From positions 186,001 through 250,000 of the forward strand of contig NZ_JANHLE010000001.1 of assembly GCF_028682475.1 (NCBI RefSeq): a stretch of 64,000 nt of DNA. The letters run 5' to 3'. This DNA is from Pseudomonas putida (lineage in GTDB: Bacteria > Pseudomonadota > Gammaproteobacteria > Pseudomonadales > Pseudomonadaceae). The first letter of the stretch is position 1. Each line of letters starts with the position of its first letter. The position numbers and the translations under genes are program-made. This document shows, one piece after another, positions 47,588 to 55,089 of this stretch. The notes under the pieces are model-generated. The model had not been told where the DNA came from. It worked only from the letters and a program-made list of their open reading frames with translations, and did no database searches.

Positions 47588-48064
47588 ATGCCTACTCTTA
47601 CCGATATCGGCCGCATTGGCCGCGATGCTGAGCTTCGCTATACACCCAACGGCGACGCAGTCTGCAACCTCGCAATTGCTTGCGAATACGGCCGCAAAGG
47701 CCAGGACGGCAAGCGCCCAACCCAGTGGGTCGATGCCACGCTCTGGGGCAAGCAGGCTGAGGCCATGGCGCCCTTCCTGGTCAAGGGGCAGCAGCTACAC
47801 TTCACCATCGATGACGCTCACGTCGAGACCTACACCAAGGCCGACCACTCCCAGGGCGTTAAGCTCACCGGCCGTGTGATCATCATCAAGTTCGCCGGCA
47901 GTCCGCCACAGCAGACGCAAGGCAATCAACAACAGCAGCAGCGCGCCCCACAGCAACAACAGGGTCGTCAGCAGACACCGCAGCAGAGACAGCAGGCCGC
48001 CCCGCCAGACAGCTTTGATGATGATATTCCGTTCGCGCCGATGCACCACCTGGCCGGTGTGTAA
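47588..48064 (+). CDS. ssb: Single-stranded DNA-binding protein
   Basis: The 158-residue protein has an OB fold ('IGRIGRDAELRYTPNGDAVCNLAIACEYGRKGQDGKRPTQWVDATLWGKQAEAMAPFLVKGQQL'), a long Gln-rich linker (about 105-140), and the acidic 'DDDIPF' motif. That motif usually ends SSB tails to bind partner proteins, but here eight residues follow. It serves the recombination genes upstream. Confidence 0.95.
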   Translation: MPTLTDIGRIGRDAELRYTPNGDAVCNLAIACEYGRKGQDGKRPTQWVDATLWGKQAEAMAPFLVKGQQLHFTIDDAHVETYTKADHSQGVKLTGRVIIIKFAGSPPQQTQGNQQQQQRAPQQQQGRQQTPQQRQQAAPPDSFDDDIPFAPMHHLAGV

Positions 48065-48066
48065 CT

Positions 48067-48231
48067 ATGATCGCCACAATCTCTCAGCCAGTGCCCGCTG
48101 TGAAGTATGCGGCGGCCATGGCGCTCTCAACAGGTAAGCCCTGGGGCGTGTACCGCGGCAACAAGCGCCTGCTTGTCGTCATGCCAACCGCGGGCTCCAA
48201 GCGCCAACCTATCGAGGTTTGCCACCCATGA
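48067..48231 (+). CDS. Small early protein, unknown
   Basis: A 54-residue ORF 'MIATISQPVPAVKYAAAMALSTGKPWGVYRGNKRLLVVMPTAGSKRQPIEVCHP' starts two bases after ssb. Predicted small beta-rich fold. It overlaps the next ORF by ATGA. Unknown. Confidence 0.55.
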   Translation: MIATISQPVPAVKYAAAMALSTGKPWGVYRGNKRLLVVMPTAGSKRQPIEVCHP

Positions 48232-48410
48232 GGCGCATCAACAACCGAGTGCAGCAACGCCGTCGGCAGTTGCACGTTCACTTGCCGCCTAGCGGATTGA
48301 AGGGGGTGCCGTATGGCGATGACAAAAACACGGGAGCAAAAATTAAAACGCATCACCGCACGCGGCTCAGCCGGTACGAGCATCACTTGCAGCCAGGGTT
48401 AGCGGACTGA
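48228..48410 (+). CDS. Small basic ORF (start and frame uncertain)
   Basis: A 60-residue Arg/His-rich frame ('MRRINNRVQQRRRQLHVHLPPSGLK...') is coupled by ATGA to the previous ORF. An alternative in another frame, 48313-48402 (29 residues, MAMTKTREQKLKRITARGS), has a strong AAGGGGG site, so one of the two may be the real gene. The end converges with the DUF2971 gene. Confidence 0.35.
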   Translation: MRRINNRVQQRRRQLHVHLPPSGLKGVPYGDDKNTGAKIKTHHRTRLSRYEHHLQPGLAD

Positions 48411-49216
48411 ATTCGGCCAGCATCGATTCGGTAGTGAAAGCCAGGAATTTCAATTACATAGTTCCGCTTACAAAGCTCGGCTTGATAGACAGGAATTACT
48501 CGATCCAGGTCTTTCCCAGCTTGCTCAGCCAAGCCTCTGAGCTCTGTCGCACTTTCATTTCTAGCACCCAAGATAATCGAACTCAATAGCTCCGTTTTGA
48601 AATTAAAGTCTCCCGCACCTCCCGTACTTTTTACCACACGACTCTCCTGCTCGTATGCCCACTCTCCTGCCTTTGTCAGAAGTAGATTATCAAGCACATC
48701 TAGTGACCTAGACGGACTGCCGTCGAATGTGATAACTGGCCTTTCTTTGCTATAAGTAACGTCGAGACATATCAAATCATCATGCGAACTCTCAACTTCG
48801 AATGCCTTGTTGCTTATGTCTATTTTAAACTCTACGATCGCGCCTGTATGATTCCTCCCATAATGGGACCACATTAAAATGCTATCTGGAATTTTCGACA
48901 GCGACAGGACCGCCGCCCCATTAAGCAGCTCCTTCAGAAATCTTCCGCTTGTGAAGCTTTCGGCCATTGACTCCTCCGCGCTCTCTATGCGAGCAGCGAC
49001 CTCATCAGGAGGCAACCCGTCTAGCTGCAAAACTTCTCGAACTTTAGAATGAATATCTTCTAACTTTCTTCCAAATCTAGCCTCACAGAATGGAGCGCAA
49101 TCGAAAGGGTCATTGAAGTTCTGAGGATGAGTAAATCGAATCTTCCTCTCTGATATAACGGAGCGGACACCTTTTCCGTCAGACAGGTATTTGTAGCGAT
49201 AAATATACTTTGGCAC
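48383..49216 (-). CDS. DUF2971 family protein
   Basis: The 277-residue protein begins 'PKYIYRYKYLSDGKGVRSVISERKIRFTHPQNFNDPFDC', the DUF2971 signature, and continues with 'SLSKIPDSILMWSHYGRNHTGAIVEFKI' and 'WAYEQESRVV'. The molecular role of the family is not established; members occur in defence islands and prophages. The gene is clearly A+T-rich and opposite to the operon it interrupts, so it was acquired separately. GTG 49216 with GGGGA upstream is my start; GTG 49243 is possible. Confidence 0.78.
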   Translation of the reverse strand: MPKYIYRYKYLSDGKGVRSVISERKIRFTHPQNFNDPFDCAPFCEARFGRKLEDIHSKVREVLQLDGLPPDEVAARIESAEESMAESFTSGRFLKELLNGAAVLSLSKIPDSILMWSHYGRNHTGAIVEFKIDISNKAFEVESSHDDLICLDVTYSKERPVITFDGSPSRSLDVLDNLLLTKAGEWAYEQESRVVKSTGGAGDFNFKTELLSSIILGARNESATELRGLAEQAGKDLDRVIPVYQAELCKRNYVIEIPGFHYRIDAGRIQSANPGCK

Positions 49217-49323
49217 TGGCGATCCCCGGCTTGTAAAAACCACGTAATTAGTAACCCATCCCAATCCAAATTTCCACCATGCCGCATCCGGCCACGGAGG
49301 GCGGCGCATGCATGGAGAAAGCC

Positions 49324-49674
49324 ATGAGCAAGCCAGATGTTTGCCAGTCCTGCGGCACCCACCGCTCAGAGTTGACCGATACCCCCTGGTGGCACCCGGA
49401 AGGGTTCACTTGCAAGCCTTGTCAGGCAAAGGTTGATGCAGCAGCCAAGGCTGAGGCCCTGGCCAAGTTTGCCGAGGCGGAGTATTGCGATTCGGACTTC
49501 GAGTACCAGGACGAGTGCAAGTGCCCCCATTGCGCGACTGCAATCCACCTAGAGTCAGAAGACCACAAAGACCAGAAAATGACCTGCGACGTATGCGGCG
49601 GCCGCTTCGAGCTGACCCTGAACTACGAGGTCACCTATAACACTGCCGTCATCGGCGAGCGCGTCACCGCCTGA
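49324..49674 (+). CDS. Double zinc-ribbon early protein
   Basis: The 116-residue protein has one CxxC...CxxC ribbon at the N-terminus ('CQSCGTHRSELTDTPWWHPEGFTCKPCQ') and a second ('CKCPHCATAIHLESEDHKDQKMTCDVCG'). It may bind nucleic acid or host protein. GGAGAAAG precedes ATG 49324; starts at 49279 or 49312 are weaker. It resumes the rightward operon after the DUF2971 gene. Confidence 0.68.
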   Translation: MSKPDVCQSCGTHRSELTDTPWWHPEGFTCKPCQAKVDAAAKAEALAKFAEAEYCDSDFEYQDECKCPHCATAIHLESEDHKDQKMTCDVCGGRFELTLNYEVTYNTAVIGERVTA

Positions 49675-49688
49675 CCAAGGAGAAAGCC

Positions 49689-50186
49689 ATGATCGGCACC
49701 CCCTGCGAATACGTGCAGCAGTACTACAAGGTCCCGGCATGCATCGGCCGCCGGGTGATCGCCTACGGCAAGCCAGGCATCATCGCCGCCGACTTCGGCC
49801 ACTACATCGGCATCGTCCTCGACGAGAGCGTGAAACGCCAGCCGGGTCGGTACCACCCCGTCGACGGCATTGAGTATGGCGAAATGGCCGATCAGCTGCC
49901 CAAACCGCCGCGCCGCACCAACTATGACCGGTACTACGACGAGGAGTGGGCCTGCGATTTCCATGAGTTTCTTGGGATCAACCGGCCACACCGCGAGCAA
50001 CGCCAGCACGAAGGCCAGCGGCAGTACCGCATGTACCGCACTCGCTCCGGCTACGACTGGTCCTACGACCGCGACATCGAGGGCGAATGGTGCGTGACGG
50101 CAGCACTGGCCAAGGCCAGCTACAAGGCCGCGCTGAGCAAGCGTAAAGCCGATGCGCTGGCCTGGAAAAATCGCTTAGCCGCCTGA
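49689..50186 (+). CDS. Early phage protein, unknown
   Basis: The 165-residue protein 'MIGTPCEYVQQYYKVPACIGRRVIAYGKPGIIAADFGHYIGIVLDESVKRQPGRYHPVDGIEYG' has a beta-rich first half resembling small SH3-like modules. The basic, Tyr- and Arg-rich second half ends 'YRMYRTRSGYDWSYDRDIEGEWCVTAALAKASYKAALSKRKADALAW'. AAGGAGAAA before the ATG. No function assigned. Confidence 0.65.
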   Translation: MIGTPCEYVQQYYKVPACIGRRVIAYGKPGIIAADFGHYIGIVLDESVKRQPGRYHPVDGIEYGEMADQLPKPPRRTNYDRYYDEEWACDFHEFLGINRPHREQRQHEGQRQYRMYRTRSGYDWSYDRDIEGEWCVTAALAKASYKAALSKRKADALAWKNRLAA

Positions 50187-50211
50187 CCCTCCCGCGCTCC
50201 CCGCCAGCACC

Positions 50212-50409
50212 TCAACGCTTGTCGTGAAGTTCGGGCGGCCAAGCGCTCAAGAACCACATTACACCAGGCACGAACAGCAGCCCCCAGTACGTACTGGGAT
50301 AAACGACCAGGCCTACCGCCCAGATACCGATCAGCGTTCCTCCTGCTCGCCGCCTCCGCTTCGGCGTGAACCACTCCTGAAACGTTTTGTGCCTTTCCCG
50401 CAACCCCAT
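50212..50409 (-). CDS. Small two-span membrane protein (reverse strand)
   Basis: The 65-residue protein starts 'MGLRERHKTFQEWFTPKRRRRAGG' (basic cytoplasmic end), then two membrane spans ('TLIGIWAVGLVVYPSTYWGLLFVPGVMWFLSAW'). GGGAGAG precedes the ATG. It is opposite to the surrounding operon, which marks it as an independently expressed accessory gene. Function unknown; superinfection exclusion would fit. Confidence 0.55.
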   Translation of the reverse strand: MGLRERHKTFQEWFTPKRRRRAGGTLIGIWAVGLVVYPSTYWGLLFVPGVMWFLSAWPPELHDKR

Positions 50410-50741
50410 TACCACTCTCCCTGTTTGGTAAGCGGCGAAGCATATCACCCCTATTCAACGATAACGCCACCCCGGCGAGGAATGGGCCCTCACTCTTCGA
50501 AGAGAGCCCGTTATCACCTTCGTCTTCCGTCCTCCTTGCTAGTTAAGGGTTGAGGAGTTGGTAGAGCTGGATGGATCGGTCCATCACTTCGATCATCAAG
50601 ATGATCAGTTTCAGCCAGGCAATCAGTCTTGCCATCGGCATCTCCATTGGCCTTGGGGACTTTCCCTCTTGGAGATGCGTAACGCACGCCTATAAATCGC
50701 GAGCGGATCGACTCGCCAACGTCGACCATGAAGGATCTCTC

Positions 50742-51665
50742 ATGCCTACAGCAATTGACCTGTTCGCCGGCCTTGGCGGATGGAGCACCGGCGCGCGCGC
50801 CGCAGGCGTCCAGGTACTCTGGGCGGCAAACCACTGGCCAGTAGCCGTTGAATGGCACAGCGCCAACCACCCGGAAACGCAGCACGTCTGCCAGGACCTG
50901 CACCAAGCGCGCTGGGAGCAGGTACCGGCGCACGACATCCTGCTCGCCTCGCCCTGCTGTCAGGGCCACGCCAAGGCCCGCGGCAAGAAGTCAGGCAACC
51001 CTGAGCATGATGCTTCACGCTCCACGGCCTGGGCGCCGGTATCGGCGCTGGAGTTTCATCGGCCGCAGGCCGCAGTGATTGAGAACGTGCCGGAGTTCAC
51101 CGACTGGGTGCTCTACCCGGCCTGGTTGCAGGCGGTACAGGCGCTTGGGTATCAGGCGGCGCCGCACATCGTTGATTGCGCCGATCTTGGCGTGCCGCAA
51201 AACCGGGTGCGACTGTTCTTGGTGCTGACCCGCAGCAAGGCGCCGTTGATGCTCGAGCTACACCGGCGCCAGCATGTGTCAGCCGCCAGCTTCCTCGACT
51301 TCGACGCAGGCAAATGGTCGCCGATCGAGAAGCCGCGCCGGGCACAAGCCACGCTTGATCGGGTACGCAACGGCCGTGAACGCTTCGGCGACCGGTTCAT
51401 CATGCCCTACTACGGCAAAGGCTCCGGTACCACCGGCCGTGACATCAACCGCCCGATCGGCACTATCACCACCCTAGACCGCTGGGCCTTGGTCGACGGT
51501 GACCACATGCGGATGCTCAGCGCCAGCGAGGCCTTGGCGGCGATGTCGTTCCCGGCCGATACCCTGCGCCCGGATAGCCACCGGCTCACCATGCACATGG
51601 CTGGCAACGCGGTACCTCCGTTGGCAGGACGACGGGTGATCGAAGCACTGCTGAAAGCTGCGTGA
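50742..51665 (+). CDS. C5-cytosine DNA methyltransferase
   Basis: The 307-residue protein has the ordered C5-methylase motifs: I 'DLFAGLGGWSTG' (about 5-16), IV 'SPCCQGH' with the catalytic Cys before Gln (about 70), VI 'ENVPEF', VIII 'QNRVRLF' and X 'GNAVPPLAGR'. It should methylate phage DNA against host restriction; no partner endonuclease is nearby. I start at 50742 (AAGGA upstream). The same frame is open from 50571 through a hydrophobic stretch that I do not include; 50410-50741 otherwise holds no gene. Confidence 0.92.
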   Translation: MPTAIDLFAGLGGWSTGARAAGVQVLWAANHWPVAVEWHSANHPETQHVCQDLHQARWEQVPAHDILLASPCCQGHAKARGKKSGNPEHDASRSTAWAPVSALEFHRPQAAVIENVPEFTDWVLYPAWLQAVQALGYQAAPHIVDCADLGVPQNRVRLFLVLTRSKAPLMLELHRRQHVSAASFLDFDAGKWSPIEKPRRAQATLDRVRNGRERFGDRFIMPYYGKGSGTTGRDINRPIGTITTLDRWALVDGDHMRMLSASEALAAMSFPADTLRPDSHRLTMHMAGNAVPPLAGRRVIEALLKAA

Positions 51666-51685
51666 CTACCAGTGTTCGCCCCAAT

Positions 51686-51970
51686 TCAGAAATGAGGGAG
51701 ATCGGAAATACGCCTGCCTTCTATGCACGGATCCTCGATAAGTCCGTTGCCATTAGGGACTATTGAACCGGCGAGACCTCCAGATGGAAAAAACAGGTGA
51801 AAGCTATTTCCGCTCCCTATTAATCCAAGAACCTCTCGAACAGTGAACTCGTGAATCTCTTCGGATAATTCTGGCAAGGCAGCCGGAGATCCGTGCGTTT
51901 CTTGACCCTGAAGCGCAACCAGCTTCAAGTCCTCGTCATATCTAGCTGCAGTCACCACGTAAGTAGCCAT
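51686..51970 (-). CDS. Small accessory protein, unknown (reverse strand)
   Basis: The 94-residue protein 'MATYVVTAARYDEDLKLVALQGQETHGSPAALPELSEEIHEFTVREVLGLIGSGNSFHLFFP' has GGGGAGG before its ATG and is opposite to the operon. It is A+T-richer than its neighbours. No recognised family; probably a moron. Confidence 0.58.
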   Translation of the reverse strand: MATYVVTAARYDEDLKLVALQGQETHGSPAALPELSEEIHEFTVREVLGLIGSGNSFHLFFPSGGLAGSIVPNGNGLIEDPCIEGRRISDLPHF

Positions 51971-52022
51971 AGCAATAACCTCCCCATGAATCGTGAATTA
52001 TAGCCGCCCACGAGGAATCCCC

Positions 52023-52565
52023 ATGCCCACAGAAAACCGATCCAGCAACACCGAACAGATGGTCAGCGTGCCGCGCGATGAAATAGAACGCCTGGTCAAG
52101 CTGCTGCAGTATCAAGCCCATCCATGCCCGTCCCCTCACGCCGAGTTCTGGCAAAGCCTGCTTGATGCTCCAGCCACCCCGCACCAGGGCGAGGTGGTAG
52201 CCTGGGTGCACATGCGCAACGGCGAGCCTGACTACGACCGCGAGACCGTCATCAGCAACGTGCCCGGCGACACAATTGGCAATGGCGATTCCTGGGAGCC
52301 GGTCTACCGCCACCCACCAACCTACGATGGTTTCAGCGCCGGTGACATGGCCGACCAGGGTGCCAAGGCGTTTGCTGCGCGCGATGATGAAGTGGAGGAG
52401 TTGCGCGAGTTGCTGCGGGCGATGACTTGCGGGTATCGAATGGCAGTCCAAGCAGGCCACGCCCGTATAACGGCCTTGGGCGGCGACTGTGACAGCGTCG
52501 ACAGGATGCTGGCTGACTTCCCCGAGTACGCCAAGGCCATCGCCGCCACCAAGCGCAAACCCTGA
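52023..52565 (+). CDS. Early phage protein, unknown
   Basis: A 180-residue protein 'MPTENRSSNTEQMVSVPRDEIERLVKLLQYQAHPC...' contains 'VVAWVHMRNGEPDYDRETVISNVPGDTIGNGDSWEPVYRHP', a short module common in phage early proteins (modelled on 'W..pvY'), and a helical end. GAGGA precedes the ATG. Function unknown. Confidence 0.65.
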   Translation: MPTENRSSNTEQMVSVPRDEIERLVKLLQYQAHPCPSPHAEFWQSLLDAPATPHQGEVVAWVHMRNGEPDYDRETVISNVPGDTIGNGDSWEPVYRHPPTYDGFSAGDMADQGAKAFAARDDEVEELRELLRAMTCGYRMAVQAGHARITALGGDCDSVDRMLADFPEYAKAIAATKRKP

Positions 52566-52636
52566 CAAGAGTACATTTGTACTCCACCCGTCTCCCCTCT
52601 ATTGAATAGCCGCTATATGGCGGCCAAGGAATCGTC

Positions 52637-52963
52637 ATGCCTGAAGAAATCAAGTTGATCCAGCGAGCGCCGGTCGTGCGCGACGAAAATGGGATGTTCC
52701 AGCATCCGGACCTTCCCGACTTCGACGAGGGTGATGGCGACAAGTGCAAGGCCTGGATTGCCGAGCAGGGCCTGCAGGTCTGCATGGTCAGCCTGGAATA
52801 TGCTGACGAGGCGATTGCTAACCGGTACTTCGAAAGTCATGACCCGGATTGCAGTTACTGGGAGCCTGAACGGCCCAGCGGTGGCGACTGGTTCTGCCTG
52901 GCCATCCATGACACCGACGACGGCCCCGTGTGCTGGTGGGCTCGCCGCGGGGAGCAGCCATGA
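52637..52963 (+). CDS. Early phage protein, unknown
   Basis: The 108-residue acidic protein ends 'SYWEPERPSGGDWFCLAIHDTDDGPVCWWARRGEQP', with a Trp-rich segment. AAGGA lies seven bases before the ATG. It overlaps the exported protein gene by four bases. Unknown. Confidence 0.65.
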   Translation: MPEEIKLIQRAPVVRDENGMFQHPDLPDFDEGDGDKCKAWIAEQGLQVCMVSLEYADEAIANRYFESHDPDCSYWEPERPSGGDWFCLAIHDTDDGPVCWWARRGEQP

Positions 52964-53223
52964 CCCGCCTCGCCCTCTGCCTCCTGCTGCTGGCCAACGG
53001 TGCCAGCGCAGATCCATTGCCTCGCGGGGTTTTCGTCTTCCACGACGACGAGCGCGGCGCCACCTGCTGGCTCTACGGGCTCAGCGCGCCGGGTGGCATC
53101 AGCTGCATCCCCGACAGCCAGCTCCAGGCCGGCAATGAGCGCCAGCTCTCCCCGCACGAACAAGACACCCCTACCCCAGCAATGGCGCCAGTGCGCTGGC
53201 ATGAAGAGAGGTATTCGCTGTGA
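52960..53223 (+). CDS. Small exported protein
   Basis: The 87-residue protein begins MTRLALCLLLLANGASA-DP, a cleavable signal peptide, so it should reach the periplasm. The mature part has two cysteines ('TCWLYGLSAPGGISCIP') that may form a disulfide. It overlaps both neighbours by four bases. Function unknown. Confidence 0.62.
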   Translation: MTRLALCLLLLANGASADPLPRGVFVFHDDERGATCWLYGLSAPGGISCIPDSQLQAGNERQLSPHEQDTPTPAMAPVRWHEERYSL

Positions 53224-53555
53224 CCGAAGTCGAAGAACTCCTGCTAGCGGCCAAGGCCGCCGGCGTCGAGGTTGAGCCGTGCACCTGCGACGATCCGAAG
53301 TGGCCGCTGCGCATAAAAGGCAAATCGGGCACCAGGGCGCACTGGAACCCAAACATCAATGATGGCGACGCGTTCCGCCTGGCGATTGACCTCGGCATCC
53401 AGATCCATGTGGAAGGCTCAGGCGAATCCGAAGCTGTCTGGGCTGACGACACCATGATTTGGGTAGACAGCGAGCACAGCCAAGGCGATCGCCGAAAGGC
53501 CGCGCGCACCGCGATCGTTAGCGTCGCCGCCCAGCGCGGAGAAGCCATGCCATGA
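53220..53555 (+). CDS. Early phage protein, unknown
   Basis: A 111-residue protein starts at a GTG that overlaps the previous stop (GTGA): 'TEVEELLLAAKAAGVEVEPCTCDDPKWPLRIKGKSGTRAHWNPNINDGDAFRLAIDLGIQI'. This resembles phage proteins that contain 'WNPl.dDGDALRLAvkL'. Function not established. Confidence 0.68.
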   Translation: MTEVEELLLAAKAAGVEVEPCTCDDPKWPLRIKGKSGTRAHWNPNINDGDAFRLAIDLGIQIHVEGSGESEAVWADDTMIWVDSEHSQGDRRKAARTAIVSVAAQRGEAMP

Positions 53556-53938
53556 CCGACCTGATCGAAGTGAAGACAGCCGATCTGGCCGGCGAGCAGT
53601 TGGCCTGGGCGGTCGCCAAGGCTGAAGGGCTGGATGTGCGCGTGGCGGGTCCGCAATACGGCGCGCCGGCCAGAGTGTTCGTCCAATACCGTGGCGAAGT
53701 AACTGAGCGCTGCGAGCGGTACAACCCTCACGAGAACTGGGCGCTCGGCGGTCCCCTGAAGACGAAACACCAAATCGGCGACGGCCCGGCACTGGGCGGC
53801 TGGACCGCCTACCCCAGCAGGCCGAATGAGCCAACCGACTGGCTGATAGGTCCGAGCCCGCTCGTAGCGATCTGCAGAGCCGTCATAAGTAAGGTCATAG
53901 GCAACACCGTCCAGGTACCGAAGGAGCTGCTGCCATGA
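53552..53938 (+). CDS. DUF2591-like phage protein
   Basis: The 128-residue protein 'MTDLIEVKTADLAGEQLAWAVAKAEGLDV...' continues with 'YNPHENWALGGPLKTKH' and 'PLVAICRAVISKVIGNTVQVPKELL', the pattern of DUF2591. These are widespread in phage early regions; function unknown. Overlaps by four bases on both sides. Confidence 0.8.
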   Translation: MTDLIEVKTADLAGEQLAWAVAKAEGLDVRVAGPQYGAPARVFVQYRGEVTERCERYNPHENWALGGPLKTKHQIGDGPALGGWTAYPSRPNEPTDWLIGPSPLVAICRAVISKVIGNTVQVPKELLP

Positions 53939-54000
53939 TCCTACCCATCGTCGCCTCGCTCTACATGGCCTGGATGATCTGGAAGGGGCCGAGGCCATGA
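53935..54000 (+). CDS. Tiny single-span peptide
   Basis: A 21-residue ORF, MILPIVASLYMAWMIWKGPR followed by P, overlaps the stop of the previous gene (ATGA) and the start of the next one (ATGA). One hydrophobic span. The tight coupling on both sides argues that it is translated. Confidence 0.45.
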   Translation: MILPIVASLYMAWMIWKGPRP

Positions 54001-54245
54001 GCGTCGGCAACGATGCAGTACCGGACGCCGGTACCGGCATGCTCCCGCTGGGCGCGCAGAAATGGGGGCGCTGGGGCGAGATCTACCCATGCCACGCACA
54101 CACCGGCAGCAACTGCAGTACCTGCGGCGGAACCGGCTACCGCTCTATCTGTAACCGCACCGACTGCCATGAGCACGGCTGCCAAGGTGGAGCCTGCTCC
54201 AGCACCAAAGAGCAGTTCGCAGCTCAGCAAAGCAGCATCAAGTAA
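53997..54245 (+). CDS. Small zinc-finger protein
   Basis: The 82-residue protein contains 'CHAHTGSNCSTCGGTGYRSICNRTDCHEHGC', a DnaJ-like Cys-rich pattern with CxxCGGxG. It may bind zinc and a host factor. It overlaps the tiny membrane peptide. Unknown function. Confidence 0.62.
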   Translation: MSVGNDAVPDAGTGMLPLGAQKWGRWGEIYPCHAHTGSNCSTCGGTGYRSICNRTDCHEHGCQGGACSSTKEQFAAQQSSIK

Positions 54246-54300
54246 CCCCTCCCCCTACAACAACTCAAGCCTGCCGGTAGGCGGGAATGGAGACCTGCGC

Positions 54301-54807
54301 ATGTCTGGAATGATTGGCGCTCGACCGGAGCAGCCAAAGCACAAGAGCGTCGAGTGGTACACCCCAGCCTGGATCTTTGAGCGCCTGGGCGTTGAGTTCG
54401 ATCTTGATCCTTCAAGCCCCCACGACTACGTGACACCGGTACCAGCGAAGCGGAAATACACCATCTTCGATGACGGGCTCTCGAAAGATTGGGCTGGCCG
54501 GGTGTGGATGAACCCGCCGTACGGCCCAGACACCGGTTTCTGGATGCGCCGACTGATCGCCCACGGGAATGGCATTGCGCTGGTATTCAGCCGGACCGAT
54601 GCAGAGTGGTTTCAGGAAGCCATGTCCAGCGCATCAGCGACTCTGCTCATCAAAGGCCGAATAGCCTTTATCCCAGGGCACGAGAACAGCCACAAGAAAG
54701 GTCGATCAGGCGCCGGAAGCGCGATGTTCGCGCTCGGTGATGAATGCGCGATCGCCCTGCAGCAGCTATCGGATCTCGGTGTTTTAGTTCCGAGACTTGC
54801 CGCCTAA
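54301..54807 (+). CDS. Phage N6-adenine DNA methyltransferase (Dam-like)
   Basis: The 168-residue protein starts 'MSGMIGARPEQPKHKSVEWYTPAWIFERLGVEFDLDPSSPHDYVTPVPAKRKYTIFDDGLSKDW' and has the catalytic 'WMNPPYGPDTGFWMRRL' (NPPY). These mark the phage N-6-adenine-methyltransferase family. It should methylate adenine in phage DNA, protecting it or changing regulation. GGAG lies eight bases before ATG 54301. Confidence 0.92.
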   Translation: MSGMIGARPEQPKHKSVEWYTPAWIFERLGVEFDLDPSSPHDYVTPVPAKRKYTIFDDGLSKDWAGRVWMNPPYGPDTGFWMRRLIAHGNGIALVFSRTDAEWFQEAMSSASATLLIKGRIAFIPGHENSHKKGRSGAGSAMFALGDECAIALQQLSDLGVLVPRLAA

Positions 54808-54849
54808 CCCCTCCCCACCTCTGCCGCCATGCGCGGCGTGGAGACAATC

Positions 54850-55086
54850 ATGGAATTACAAAGTGAGACCCTGGTCGAGGACGAAATCGTTGCGATCACT
54901 GGCTACCAGATTCCGTCGAAGCAGATTAGCTGGCTGGCAAACAATGGCTGGCAATACACCCTCAACAGAGCGAGGCGCCCTATCGTGGGCCGCGTGTATG
55001 CCCGCCTGAAACTGGCAGGCATCAAGCCCTCGGCGACCAACGCAGTTGCCGAAACCTGGACACTTGACCTATCACGCGTGGGATAG
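54850..55086 (+). CDS. DUF4224 excisionase candidate
   Basis: The 78-residue protein 'MELQSETLVEDEIVAITGYQIPSKQISWLANNGWQYTLNRARRPIVGRVYARLKLAG' belongs to the DUF4224 group that lies directly upstream of tyrosine integrases. Its 'TGYQIPSKQISWLANNG' segment reads as a winged-helix recognition element, so an Xis role is likely. Three bases separate it from int. Confidence 0.78.
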   Translation: MELQSETLVEDEIVAITGYQIPSKQISWLANNGWQYTLNRARRPIVGRVYARLKLAGIKPSATNAVAETWTLDLSRVG

Positions 55087-55089
55087 CGA

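Noticed and set aside
50571..50741. N-terminal extension of the C5 methyltransferase
   Set aside because: Motif I normally begins within a few residues of the start; the ATG at 50742 has a good ribosome site.
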